Source: Flavobacterium sp. UGB4466
GTDB lineage: Bacteria > Bacteroidota > Bacteroidia > Flavobacteriales > Flavobacteriaceae
Reading direction: 5' to 3'
Assembly (NCBI RefSeq): GCF_903469665.1
Contig: NZ_CAGKLC010000011.1
Coordinates: forward strand, 18,180 to 82,179
Length of the DNA: 64,000 bases
The first letter of the stretch is position 1. Each line of letters begins with the position of its first letter. Made by a program: the position numbers and the translations under genes. The notes under the pieces were generated by a model. It worked only from the letters and a program-made list of their open reading frames with translations, did no database searches and had not been told where the DNA came from. Below are positions 36,601 to 45,156 of this stretch, piece after piece.

Positions 36601-36786
36601 ATCGGAGGATTGATTTCGTCTTTATTCCTTACCTTAATTGTGGTTCCGGTTATTTATAATATCATGGAGAAAATTATTTATAAATTCTCTAAAGGAGAAA
36701 AAATCAACTACGAAGCTGAAATGTTCGCGGATTATACGCCAACAGAATTAAGTGAAGATGGTTTTAATCCTAAACATACCCATTAA
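33610..36786 (+). CDS. RND efflux transporter (AcrB-like)
   Basis: 1058 aa, 12 predicted helices with two large periplasmic loops. N-terminal motif SITRPSLVIVLFTILTLGG, TM4 motif GILVDDAIVVLENIYRH (about residue 397-413) with the proton-relay aspartates, and C-terminal CKNAIMLVDYTNQRR. Hydrophobe/amphiphile type rather than heavy-metal type. Substrates unknown; the same operator in front of a YceI lipid-binding protein hints at hydrophobic or isoprenoid-like substrates. Confidence 0.95.
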   Translation: MKLAEISITRPSLVIVLFTILTLGGLFSYSQLGYELIPKFEQNVITISTIYPGASPSEVENTVTKKIEDAIASLENVKKIDSKSYESLSIVSITLTSEAKVDFSLNDAQRKINAIISDLPEDVKTPALTKFSLSDLPIMTLGANGKMDEAEFYDLIDKKIAPILSRVQGVAQVNIIGGSEREIQVNLDALKMQGYGLSVPQVQQNILTSNLDFPTGNIQTRDQKILIRLAGKYKSVEELRNLVVSSQNGIQVRLKDIADVQDTQKIAEKISRVDQKSAIVLQIVKQSDANAVAVSEHLLKTIATLEKDYKVNQLKLEVAKDSTVFTLEAADSVVHDLLIAVVLVAFVMLFFLHSIRNSLIVMVSIPASLIATFIGIYLMGYTLNLMSLLGLSLVVGILVDDAIVVLENIYRHMEMGKSRIRASYDGTAEIGGTVTSITLVIVVVFLPIAMSSGLVSNIITQFCVTVIISTMLSLLASFTIIPWLSSRYGKLEHIEGKNLFGRIILGFESYLTRFTDWVSHLLTWCLDHYIKTFAVVIVLFFASTVGLMAGGFIGGEFFASSDSGEFLVQIEMPKDASLEQTNFMTQKAEAYLKGQEYVHSQITTVGQTSEGFGASQATAYKAEIDVKMIEQKDRTDDANVYAAKIKRKLEKVLVGAKVKTVPVGILGTAEDATLGLIVTGPSTESAMAFAKLAEAELRTIPGTTEIKLTVEDGNPEINVKVDRDKMAALGLTLQTVGLTMQTAFSGNTDGKYRAGEYEYDINIRYNAFDRKSITDVSNLIFVNAAGQQIKLSQFADITEGSGPSQLERRDKSASVTVKGQNVGVPSGTIVQQWQVKLDKLKKPAGVNYIWGGDQENQSEGFGTLGIALLAAIILVYLVMVGLYDSFVHPFVVLFAIPLSFIGAMLALALTNNSLNIFTILGIIMLIGLVCKNAIMLVDYTNQRRAAGESIRTALIQANHARLRPILMTTIAMVFGMFPIALASGAGAEWKNGLAWVIIGGLISSLFLTLIVVPVIYNIMEKIIYKFSKGEKINYEAEMFADYTPTELSEDGFNPKHTH

Positions 36787-36841
36787 TAGTTTTGATTTTT
36801 AATAGCGAAATTCTATAGCCCGAACTTGGAATTTCAATGAA

Positions 36842-36886
36842 AGATCCCAGATTCCTTTACTAAAATTGGAATTTGGGATTTTTTAT
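36842..36886 (+). terminator. Terminator of the efflux operon
   Basis: Imperfect stem ATCCCAGATTCC/GGAATTTGGGAT followed by six T. The loop is long (about 12 bases). Confidence 0.65.
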
Positions 36887-36978
36887 GGTTTAAGAGCTGT
36901 TAGCTGTTGATAAAAAATTGATCAGGGAGAACGTTCATAAAAAAATCTTTTGGATGTGATTCAAAAAAAATTTTTCAG

Positions 36979-37115
36979 CACATAGAAACATAGATTTTTA
37001 ACAAACGATAAAGAATACTTAAAAGAAATACATTTCTTTCATTCCGATGCATCGGGAAGTTTTATTTGAAGTGAAATGCCTAGTTTTCAATTAAAAAAAG
37101 CTATGTTTCTATGTG
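36979..37115. repeat. CACATAG inverted repeat, copy 1
   Basis: CACATAGAAACATAG (36979-36993) and CTATGTTTCTATGTG (37101-37115) are perfect 15-bp inverted arms 107 bases apart. No gene inside. The same element recurs at 39185-39313, on the far side of the next two genes. Confidence 0.8.
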
Positions 37116-37139
37116 TTAAAAAAAGTTAGCCCCAACGGT

Positions 37140-37976
37140 TTAAATAAGAACTTTTTTGATGTGCTGGTTTTCTATAGCCGAGTGTATTTTAGTTGAGATC
37201 TCGTTATAATCGGGGTTGTAGTTGTCCCATATTTTCCAGACATCGTCTCTTTTTTTAATGAAATAAGTCTGTCTGTTCACCTTATTCAGTACAATTGTAG
37301 TAACGTCATTTTCGTTTTTCCATTCCAGATTCCAAAACTCCTTCACCGTAAGAATTGCGATATTTTCTTCCAGACTTGAAATCTTAAAATCATAAAGCTC
37401 AAAATTAGACCGATTATCTTCACAGTTTAAATGATATTTTAAAGTCGAATAATTTTCAAAAAGATCCTTGATCCTTTTTGCAAAAGGTCCTTCTTTGAAT
37501 ACAAAATCGCATAATCCCTCCATACTAACGACTGGTAATTTTTGTAAAGAATTAAACTCTTCCTGACAATAATCGCTAATCAGTTTTTCAAAAAAGGCAC
37601 CCGATTCCATTTTATTTTCAGACTGTAAAGTTTTTACAGCGTCTGTCGCTTCATCGTTCAGAAAATGGTTTAAAGAAGGATAGCCGATAAAAATAGCCAG
37701 TTTGTCCAGACTCTTTAAAAACCGCAAATCAGAGTTTTTGGTTTTAGAAGAGTCATTGGTGAAAATCCTTTGCAAGGTCATGCTCGAGATCGAACATCCA
37801 AGCTCATTTCTTTTGGAGCCCTGCATAAATTCCGATTTCTCTAAAACATCAGAGATTATTTCCGAAAGGATAATGTAGTGCGCTCTTTTCCAATCTGTAA
37901 CACCAGAGAGCGTACTGTTTTGTATGATTGGATGTGATTGTATGCCCTTTATTAATTTTTCTATTATGATTTCCAT
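37140..37976 (-). CDS. Hypothetical protein with N-terminal helical domain
   Basis: 278 aa, no signal peptide. Residues about 60-110 (SSMTLQRIFTND...LKSLDKLAIFIGYPSLNHFLND) resemble a helical domain I have seen at the start of other Bacteroidota proteins of unknown function, possibly DNA-binding. The C-terminal half (about 190-265) looks like a small alpha+beta fold (IAILTVKEFWNLEW, NRQTYFIKKRDDVWKIWD). Divergent from the papain-like lipoprotein gene and possibly its regulator; I do not assign a function. Confidence 0.5.
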   Translation of the reverse strand: MEIIIEKLIKGIQSHPIIQNSTLSGVTDWKRAHYIILSEIISDVLEKSEFMQGSKRNELGCSISSMTLQRIFTNDSSKTKNSDLRFLKSLDKLAIFIGYPSLNHFLNDEATDAVKTLQSENKMESGAFFEKLISDYCQEEFNSLQKLPVVSMEGLCDFVFKEGPFAKRIKDLFENYSTLKYHLNCEDNRSNFELYDFKISSLEENIAILTVKEFWNLEWKNENDVTTIVLNKVNRQTYFIKKRDDVWKIWDNYNPDYNEISTKIHSAIENQHIKKVLI

Positions 37977-38050
37977 AGGCGAATTTTTTAATAATTGACG
38001 TTCGTTTTGACGATAATTAAATACAATTCCTGTTAATTAAATCCTGATTA

Positions 38051-38058
38051 TAGATTTG
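38051..38058 (+). promoter_or_regulatory. -7 box of the papain-like gene
   Basis: TAGATTTG matches TAnnTTTG, about 117 bases above the ATG, leaving a long leader. No convincing -33 element. Confidence 0.35.
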
Positions 38059-38174
38059 TGTGTAAGATAAGTTATTGTTGTGATCTTTTTAGTGTTAATG
38101 TTCTGCTAAAATTAATAATAAATTCGTTAAATAATTTAACAAATTAAAAATTAACAACAAAACCCAAAAGAATT

Positions 38175-39143
38175 ATGAAAAAACTATTTACCAAATTTTC
38201 GATTAAAAAACTGGCACTTGTACTGCTGGCATTGCTTGCCTTATACTCTTGTGAGAAAGGAAATGACCAGGCTGATGCCGTTGCTCAGGACAAATTAATG
38301 GACGGTAATGTCGATCTTTTAGACAAAGGAAGATACGGACTTGCTCAGATGCCGGATGCCTATTTAAAAAGTATTGAATTTTTAACTCCCGTTGATTATC
38401 GTGCGAGAATTGCGGAGTTACGACCAGATTTAGTGACAAGCACGCAAAAAATGTCTTTGACGGCTAAAGTTGCGGCCGCAAAAAACTTACCGACTCCACC
38501 GGTTGGAGATCAGGGAAGCGAAGGTTCCTGCGTAGGCTGGGGAGTGGGTTATGCGGCACACAGTATTGCCCGGTACCTTAATAATTCAGTACATCAAAGC
38601 AATTGGAGCGGGGCTTCAAGAAGTGCGGCTTATATTTACAATCAGATAAAACTGGGGAATTGCGGAGCAGGTTCTTACCCGAATGATGCCATGAATTTGA
38701 TCAAAAATCAGGGAGAATGTTCAGAGGCTCAAATGCCTTACATTGCCGGAGGATGTAATACTCAGCCTTCAGCTCAGCAAAAAACGTGGGCTGCCGCCAG
38801 AAAAACGGGAGGATGGTTTAATGTGAATCCAAGAAGTACAGCTGATATCAAGTATTATCTGAATCAAAATTATGCTGTTGCAGTGTGTTTTGATGTCAAT
38901 CAGAGTTTTTATGATATCCGTAATAACAACCATGTTTGGTCCAGTCTTTACGGCAGCAGACAAGGAGGTCACTGTGTTTGTATCATAGGATATGACGATG
39001 CTACCGGACTTTTTAAAGTACAAAATTCCTGGGGAGCAGGTTGGGGACGCAGCGGGTTCTTTTATGTAACGTACAACAATATTGCTAACGGTGCTTTCAA
39101 TTGGGCAGGATGTATTATTCCAAATCCCGGAGCGAATTCTTAA
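38175..39143 (+). CDS. C1 (papain-like) cysteine peptidase, lipoprotein
   Basis: 322 aa. Signal with lipobox (ALLALYSC). Catalytic residues are visible in order: the oxyanion Gln of GDQGSEGSC with the nucleophile Cys near residue 118, the His in GGHCVCIIGYDD (near 265) and the Asn in VQNSWGAGWG (near 283). Four extra cysteines may form disulfides. Probably surface- or periplasm-facing. Divergent from the unknown 278-aa gene. Confidence 0.88.
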   Translation: MKKLFTKFSIKKLALVLLALLALYSCEKGNDQADAVAQDKLMDGNVDLLDKGRYGLAQMPDAYLKSIEFLTPVDYRARIAELRPDLVTSTQKMSLTAKVAAAKNLPTPPVGDQGSEGSCVGWGVGYAAHSIARYLNNSVHQSNWSGASRSAAYIYNQIKLGNCGAGSYPNDAMNLIKNQGECSEAQMPYIAGGCNTQPSAQQKTWAAARKTGGWFNVNPRSTADIKYYLNQNYAVAVCFDVNQSFYDIRNNNHVWSSLYGSRQGGHCVCIIGYDDATGLFKVQNSWGAGWGRSGFFYVTYNNIANGAFNWAGCIIPNPGANS

Positions 39144-39184
39144 CGGTACAATTAATTCAAGCCATTGGTTGTAATCGATTTAAA

Positions 39185-39313
39185 CACATAGGAACATAGA
39201 TGTAGTTGTCTCAAAAAGGCGCTTCACTAATTTTTAAAAATACATCAGCTATGTGAGAGAAAAATATTTCTCTGTAGTATTCTTTTTAGGCGAAATGACT
39301 ATGTTTCTATGTG
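39185..39313. repeat. CACATAG inverted repeat, copy 2
   Basis: CACATAGGAACATAG (39185-39199) and CTATGTTTCTATGTG (39299-39313). One mismatch between arms. Same family as copy 1; together they flank the unknown/papain-like gene pair. Confidence 0.75.
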
Positions 39314-39354
39314 TTGAATATTATTTTTTTTGAATTGCACTTAATGGGATAACT

Positions 39355-39396
39355 CAATTAAAAAAGGAGACGGTCTAAATCAGACAGTCTCCTTTT
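39355..39396 (-). terminator. Terminator of the SprB-like gene
   Basis: Stem GGAGAC-GTCT/AGAC-GTCTCC with flanking A/T runs, 30 bases after the stop. Confidence 0.7.
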
Positions 39397-39428
39397 GTTT
39401 TATAGAAAGTGATGAGCTTTTGGTGGTT

Positions 39429-42400
39429 TTATTTCTTCACTATTTTAATGGTTTTGATTTGTCCTTCAGCTTTTACTTTAAGGAAATAAAATCCTGTAGC
39501 CACATTGGATAAATCAATTTCAGATTGTGTATGGTTTATGCTCTTCGTTAAAATAGTCTTTCCGGAAACCGAGATTAATTCAATTTCATCAATAACCGAA
39601 GGGTTCTGTATCGATAAGTTGTGTTGAACTGGATTTGGATAAAATCTGAAATCCTGCAGCACAAAATCAGGTGTCGCAAGCGATCCGTTTACTTTTGCCG
39701 TAACGGCAAGACGTTCCGTACTTTCGATTCCGTCTATGGTTTGAGAGGCATAATACGTAACGCCGTCCACTAAAATAGTGTTCGGTGGCAAAGGAGTTTC
39801 TGAAGTTTTACTTGTTTTACCTGTTGAAAGGCCTTTAGTGCTGTACCATTTTATGTTCTGACCTTCAATAACAAGATCTCCTAAAGTTTGGCCTGGTTTA
39901 AAATCGATTGTTATTGTTTTTTTTCCGCCTATTAAAGGTGCAGGAGGATCTATGGTAACATGAATTAATGCAATACATCCCATAGCGTCTCTTGCAGACA
40001 CCTGATACATCCCGTAGTTGAAAACTGTAAAAGTGTTGCTTGACTGAAAAGTGTTTAAATCTAATGAATATTGATACGGTGCAGTGCCACCGGTTGCGGT
40101 AACAGTTATATTTTGATTGTCGATTGTTGCCGAAATCGCTATAGGAATTGGTGCTTGCAGTATTAAATTGATTGTTTCTGTACAATTATTAGTATCTCTT
40201 ACAGTTATGGCGTAAACACCCGCATTTAAATTCATAAAGTTATTGCTTGTCTGGTAAGGACTTCCATTTATGGAATATGTATATGGTGCTTGTCCACCTA
40301 TAGCATTTGCCATGATTGCTCCGTTTGAAACGCAGGATACTGAGGAAGTAACTACTGCAGTAAGATGTAATGGATTTGGAGCTACAATCGTTGTTACAAA
40401 AGTATAGATAGCATTATTAGCATCACGCACTTTTATGCTATAGCTGCCCGGAGAAACTGTAAAAGTATTGGAGAGGTTATAAGTTACACCATTATCCATT
40501 GAATATTGATAAGGAAAGACACCTCCCGATGCCGTTACGGTTATTGTTCCCATTGGATTATTACAACCTGGCTGAATAACAGTAGCCACAGCTAAAAGCG
40601 GATAAGGAGCCGAAATGGTTACCTGATTTTGTAACGAAGAACAGCCTTTAGCATCTTTAACAATCACACTATAAGTTCCGGGAGCAAGATTATTAAAGGT
40701 ATTTGCGCTTTGCGCCGGAACTATGATTGTATTATTGCTGTTCAAAAGGGTGTAAGTATAAGGAGCTGTACCTCCAGTCGCATTTACGATTAGAGCTCCG
40801 TCGTTACTGGTTGCAGTTGTTGCATTTATAATGATTAATGTACTATCAGGAGTAGTACGGGGGGCTATCGTAGCGTTTACTGCTGCGATACAGCCATTGC
40901 TGTCTTTGGCCTTTAAGGTATATGTCCCGGGAGTTAAAGTGAAAGTATTCGATGCTAAAAATGTATTAGATTCGTTAAAAGAATAGGTGTAAGGCGGTTG
41001 TCCTCCGATTGCTGTAATGGTTGCAATATCAAAATCATTACAATTTTGAGCCTGATTAATGGCTACATTTGCCACGAAAGAAACCGGTGCTTCTATAGTG
41101 AATACGGTACTAAAGCTGCATCCATTTGCATCTCTGACTTCCAGAATATAATTTCCTGGATTTACACCCGTATAGAAAGAACTAGATTGAAAAGGAAGAC
41201 CGTTTAAGGAATATTGATACGGAACTGTACCGCCAACGGCATTAATAACTACATCACTTACAAGGGAATAGCAATTTGTAATGGGCGTATGAGCGACAGT
41301 CGCTGTTAAAGGAACAGGCTGTTCCAGCGTTATAGCATTTACAAGTGCAGTACAATTTAAAGTATCTTTTACCAGAATAGAATAAGTACCTGCAATTAAA
41401 TTAGTAAAAACGGGATTGGAAGTATAGGTAACTCCATTGTCTATCGAATATTGATAAGATCCGTTACCACCTGAAGCGATAACATCTATAGTGCCATTAC
41501 TAAGGCAGTCTATTGTTTTGGTAATGGCAGCTGTAGCAGTTAAAGGGTTTGCAGGACTTATAACAGCAGTTATAGAAGCTGTAGTAGCTTGTGAATCTTT
41601 AACTTTTATGAGATAACTTCCTGCAATAAGATTACTAAAAACATTTGAAGAAGTATAACTATTCCCGTTGTCTATGGAATATTCATAAGGTGGCGTTCCT
41701 CCGGTTGCAGTAACAATAATTGTTCCGTTAGAATTATTACAGTCCATAGGAGTTATTTCAGCTGAAGCGGAAAGAACAGGTGACGGAGAAATTTCTAAAT
41801 AATCTGATTGAAAATAACAGCCGTTTGCATCGATAGTTCGAACCTTATAAATTCGTGCAGGCAGATTATTAAAAGTATTAGAGTTCTGAGGATCTACCAC
41901 AACTACATTATTACTTTCTAAAGAGTACCTGTAAGGCGGTGTTCCACCTGTTGCCAATGCAGTAATCGAGTTACCATTAACAGCAAGTGTTGTTTGTATT
42001 AAAGTAGGTTCTGATAATGTGACAGATACAATAGCCTGGCAGCCATTTTTGTCTAAAACCTTTATGGTGTGAGTTCCCGAGTGAACATTTTTAAAAGTAT
42101 CACTAGTCTGAAATGGGCCGTTGTCAAGAGCGTAGGTATAAGGGGACTGTCCCTGAGTTACATTTGCTTTTATTATACCATCAGCAGAACTATTACAACT
42201 TATTTGTGAGACAATTTCAGCTGAAACCAATACTGGTTTTGCACCAGATATAGTAATCAGAGCGCTAGTCCTGGAACCATTTGAATCCCGAACCGTTACG
42301 CCATAGCTCCCGGCATTTAAATTAGAAAAGACATTTGAATCTATAAACTTCTCCGGATTAGACATGGAATACTGATAAGGAGCTGAGCCTCCGTTTGGTG

Positions 42401-44624
42401 TTACCGTTAAAGTAGCTTTTGAATCCGTACAGGTTATAAGAGTCGAAGTAGCGCTTGCCGTAAATGGAATCGATTCGGAAATAATGATATTTGAGAATAG
42501 AACTTGGCCGCCTTTTGCGTCTGATACGATTATGTCGTAGGAACCATTGATCAGGTTTGTAAATACATTTGACTGAGTTGTAGTTAATGGAAATCCCGAA
42601 GACTTCTGAAGCATATAATTATAAGGTGTGATACCCCCACTGGTAGTAATGGTAACGGTACCTTTGTCGACCACATAAGAAGAAACAAGCGGGGTAGGCT
42701 CTACTACTGTTATAGGAATACTTACCGTACATTTATTAGGGTCTTTTATAGAAATAGTGTGATTACCATAAGTTACCATTCCAAAAATTCTCGAATCCTG
42801 ATAACTACCTCCATCAAGGGCGTATTGATATTTTCCATAACCTCCGCTTGCATTAACGGTTACAGTTCTGTAAAAATAGGTAATTTCGGCAGTTATCGGA
42901 GCAGGATCTTCTAATAGTACTGTTGTCGAAACAATACAGCCGTTAGCATCTTTTGCAGATAAAGTGTAATTCCCTGCGGCCAAATTTTCAAATACGCTAT
43001 AAGAAGTATAAGGTCCTCCGTTTATGGAATAAAAAACAGGCGATTTTCCGTTATTTGTCATTCCCGTAATTGAACCATTAGAGTCTCCATGACACAATAT
43101 TCTTTGTTGTGTTGTCGTTATTTCGGGTATTTTTATTGGATTTATAGTGGCAGTTGCGGAAACTAAAGCATTTTGTGCATCAAGAACTTTTAAATTGTAA
43201 GTCCCCGCATTTAAATTAGAGAATACATTAGAATTACTATAAGTATTTCCATTATCCATTGAATATTGATAAGGAAAAGTTCCACCATTTGGAGTAATAG
43301 TAATCGTTCCGGTAGTAATGACGCACGTAATTGGAGTTACTGCTGCTGTCGTAGTAAGCGGTGTAGGTTCATTAAGGATATTAATTCCTTTTTGTGAAAG
43401 AATACACCCACGACTGTCTGTTACAATTGCTTCATACGATCCGGCTGCTAAACCTGTAAACGGATTAGTCGTCTTAGAAGGAATTAGTTTTCCATTGCTG
43501 TCTTTAAGGGAATAGTTATATGGGGCAGCACCACCGGAAACCATTAGATTTATTTTTCCCTCATTCGTAGCATTGCTGTCATTTGTTATAATTGGGTTTA
43601 TAGTTATAGCAGGATTAATAAGAGGCATAGTTAAACTAAAAAAGATAGTACATCCGGTTGCATCCTTTATTTTTACCGTATAGTTTCCAACGCTTAAATT
43701 TTTGAAAACATCCATCGTTGTAAACTCATTTCCAATAGAATATAGGTAAGGAGCTTTTCCCCCTGTCCCGGTAACTTGAAAAGTACCGTCGTTTCCTCCC
43801 GAACATGTAACGCCTGTCCTGTAGTTAACCAACCATGACAATGGTTTTAAAGATTCTACCACTATTGTTTTTGAAGCGACACAGCCATTACCATCCCGAA
43901 CATATACAGTCTGATTTCCGGGGCTTGGATTGATAACAGCATTGTTTTGCGTATAAGTAACTCCAAAATGTGAATATTCATAATTAGAATTCCCCCCACT
44001 TCCTGAAATGACTATTCTTGGAACACAATTTACATATTCAACTTTTGCTTCAGCCGTTAAGAGGGGAGGTTCTGTGATCTGAACAACTTGAGTCATCGAA
44101 GTACAGCCTAAGGCATCTTTTAGGGTTATCGTATGAGGGCCAGGTGACAAATTGGTAAAGGTACCTACAGGATTACCAGTATAAACCGTAAAAGGACCTC
44201 TATCCAGACTATAAGTGTAAGGTGCTTTACCTCCTGATGGCAAGATAGTTATGATGCCATTATTTTGTCCGAAACAGCTGATAGCTGTTGTAAGAGGAGT
44301 AAAGTTTATCTGATCATATACTTTTATATTAAAGTAATTAGTCGTTACACTTCCATTGTTATCTATTCTGGCGTAAATAGTTCTGGAACTTTCTGCACTG
44401 GTATAATTTGCCGGATTTGCAATAGTATTTAAGTTGTCAGTTGCATCTGCAAGGCTTAAATGATAACTAACCGTTGTTTCGGCAGGGTTTAAATTACCAA
44501 TTAAAAGTGTTTTTTGAGTAGTTAAATTAAAGGAAGTATCCCCGTAACAATGCTCGATTTCACTGACCTGAGCATAAAAATAATTAGAAAACAGTAAAAT
44601 AAAAAAAAGTAGAGTTTTTTTCAT
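39429..44624 (-). CDS. Large SprB-repeat protein with T9SS type A sorting domain
   Basis: 1731 aa from MKKTLLFFILLFSNYFYAQ, a clean signal peptide; a longer frame would begin above a TATATTTG -7 box (44659-44652, minus strand). The body holds about 19 repeats of 65-80 residues with the SprB-repeat pattern (GG..PY.YS.D...F.S..F.NL..G.Y.I.VKD..GC). The last 75 residues (RFYPNPVQ...TGFYFLKVKAEGQIKTIKIVKK) are a type A T9SS signal. SprB itself is the mobile gliding adhesin of F. johnsoniae and is several times longer; this is a smaller surface protein of the same repeat type. Confidence 0.93.
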   Translation of the reverse strand: MKKTLLFFILLFSNYFYAQVSEIEHCYGDTSFNLTTQKTLLIGNLNPAETTVSYHLSLADATDNLNTIANPANYTSAESSRTIYARIDNNGSVTTNYFNIKVYDQINFTPLTTAISCFGQNNGIITILPSGGKAPYTYSLDRGPFTVYTGNPVGTFTNLSPGPHTITLKDALGCTSMTQVVQITEPPLLTAEAKVEYVNCVPRIVISGSGGNSNYEYSHFGVTYTQNNAVINPSPGNQTVYVRDGNGCVASKTIVVESLKPLSWLVNYRTGVTCSGGNDGTFQVTGTGGKAPYLYSIGNEFTTMDVFKNLSVGNYTVKIKDATGCTIFFSLTMPLINPAITINPIITNDSNATNEGKINLMVSGGAAPYNYSLKDSNGKLIPSKTTNPFTGLAAGSYEAIVTDSRGCILSQKGINILNEPTPLTTTAAVTPITCVITTGTITITPNGGTFPYQYSMDNGNTYSNSNVFSNLNAGTYNLKVLDAQNALVSATATINPIKIPEITTTQQRILCHGDSNGSITGMTNNGKSPVFYSINGGPYTSYSVFENLAAGNYTLSAKDANGCIVSTTVLLEDPAPITAEITYFYRTVTVNASGGYGKYQYALDGGSYQDSRIFGMVTYGNHTISIKDPNKCTVSIPITVVEPTPLVSSYVVDKGTVTITTSGGITPYNYMLQKSSGFPLTTTQSNVFTNLINGSYDIIVSDAKGGQVLFSNIIISESIPFTASATSTLITCTDSKATLTVTPNGGSAPYQYSMSNPEKFIDSNVFSNLNAGSYGVTVRDSNGSRTSALITISGAKPVLVSAEIVSQISCNSSADGIIKANVTQGQSPYTYALDNGPFQTSDTFKNVHSGTHTIKVLDKNGCQAIVSVTLSEPTLIQTTLAVNGNSITALATGGTPPYRYSLESNNVVVVDPQNSNTFNNLPARIYKVRTIDANGCYFQSDYLEISPSPVLSASAEITPMDCNNSNGTIIVTATGGTPPYEYSIDNGNSYTSSNVFSNLIAGSYLIKVKDSQATTASITAVISPANPLTATAAITKTIDCLSNGTIDVIASGGNGSYQYSIDNGVTYTSNPVFTNLIAGTYSILVKDTLNCTALVNAITLEQPVPLTATVAHTPITNCYSLVSDVVINAVGGTVPYQYSLNGLPFQSSSFYTGVNPGNYILEVRDANGCSFSTVFTIEAPVSFVANVAINQAQNCNDFDIATITAIGGQPPYTYSFNESNTFLASNTFTLTPGTYTLKAKDSNGCIAAVNATIAPRTTPDSTLIIINATTATSNDGALIVNATGGTAPYTYTLLNSNNTIIVPAQSANTFNNLAPGTYSVIVKDAKGCSSLQNQVTISAPYPLLAVATVIQPGCNNPMGTITVTASGGVFPYQYSMDNGVTYNLSNTFTVSPGSYSIKVRDANNAIYTFVTTIVAPNPLHLTAVVTSSVSCVSNGAIMANAIGGQAPYTYSINGSPYQTSNNFMNLNAGVYAITVRDTNNCTETINLILQAPIPIAISATIDNQNITVTATGGTAPYQYSLDLNTFQSSNTFTVFNYGMYQVSARDAMGCIALIHVTIDPPAPLIGGKKTITIDFKPGQTLGDLVIEGQNIKWYSTKGLSTGKTSKTSETPLPPNTILVDGVTYYASQTIDGIESTERLAVTAKVNGSLATPDFVLQDFRFYPNPVQHNLSIQNPSVIDEIELISVSGKTILTKSINHTQSEIDLSNVATGFYFLKVKAEGQIKTIKIVKK

Positions 44625-44718
44625 ACGTATCGGTTTGTTAAAATAGGCAAACAAATATATACAAAAAAACGTACTAAAACTCTAGTGTTGAGATTTGGAA
44701 TTTAAAATTTGTAATCGA

Positions 44719-45156
44719 TTATTTCAAGTACAAATAATGATTGTAATAATCGATAATTGCTTTACCTTCAAGCAGAACATCGGCACCAATAATGCCATGA
44801 ACCGGTTTTGCTTTGTAAGATTCCAGAGCTTCATTGACATGGGAGAGATCAAAAATTACCAGACTAAAATCGTGGTTTTTCCAACTTCCAAGCTGTAGGC
44901 GATTGTGCTTTGAAATTTGGGTTAACATTCCCGTTCCTCCGGCACCCGAAGCTTTAGTTTTAGACTTTTTTGCCGTCAGTTCAAAACGTTCAATACTTTC
45001 AAATCCTACACAGGAATTAGAGGCACCGGTATCTAAAATAAAATTTCCCGAAACACCGTTGATTTTTGCCTTAATCGATAAATGCTGCGTTTTGGTGACC
45101 TTGAATTTTATTTTTCTGTATTTCTCTTTTTTGAGAACCTCGTGAAGATTTTCCAT
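44719..45156 (-). CDS. Retropepsin-like aspartic protease domain protein
   Basis: 145 aa, no signal peptide. Central FILDTGASNSCVG is the active-site DTG(A/S) motif of clan AA proteases, followed by a second strand pair ending IIGADVLLEGKAIIDYYNHYLYLK, equivalent to the ILG(x)D motif. One Asp per chain implies a homodimer, as in retroviral proteases. The start overlaps the end of the CHAT gene by 49 bases in another frame, so the two are translationally coupled. No retroelement is nearby, so it is a host-type gene. Confidence 0.82.
   Translation of the reverse strand: MENLHEVLKKEKYRKIKFKVTKTQHLSIKAKINGVSGNFILDTGASNSCVGFESIERFELTAKKSKTKASGAGGTGMLTQISKHNRLQLGSWKNHDFSLVIFDLSHVNEALESYKAKPVHGIIGADVLLEGKAIIDYYNHYLYLK

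Noticed and set aside
39898..40185. 95-aa minus-strand frame inside the SprB-like gene
   Set aside because: A shadow of the repeat-coding frame with Asn/Arg/Cys-rich composition and no start context.
44719..45156. Retroelement because of the retropepsin motif
   Set aside because: No reverse transcriptase, integrase or long terminal repeats; the small clan AA domain occurs in ordinary bacterial genes.
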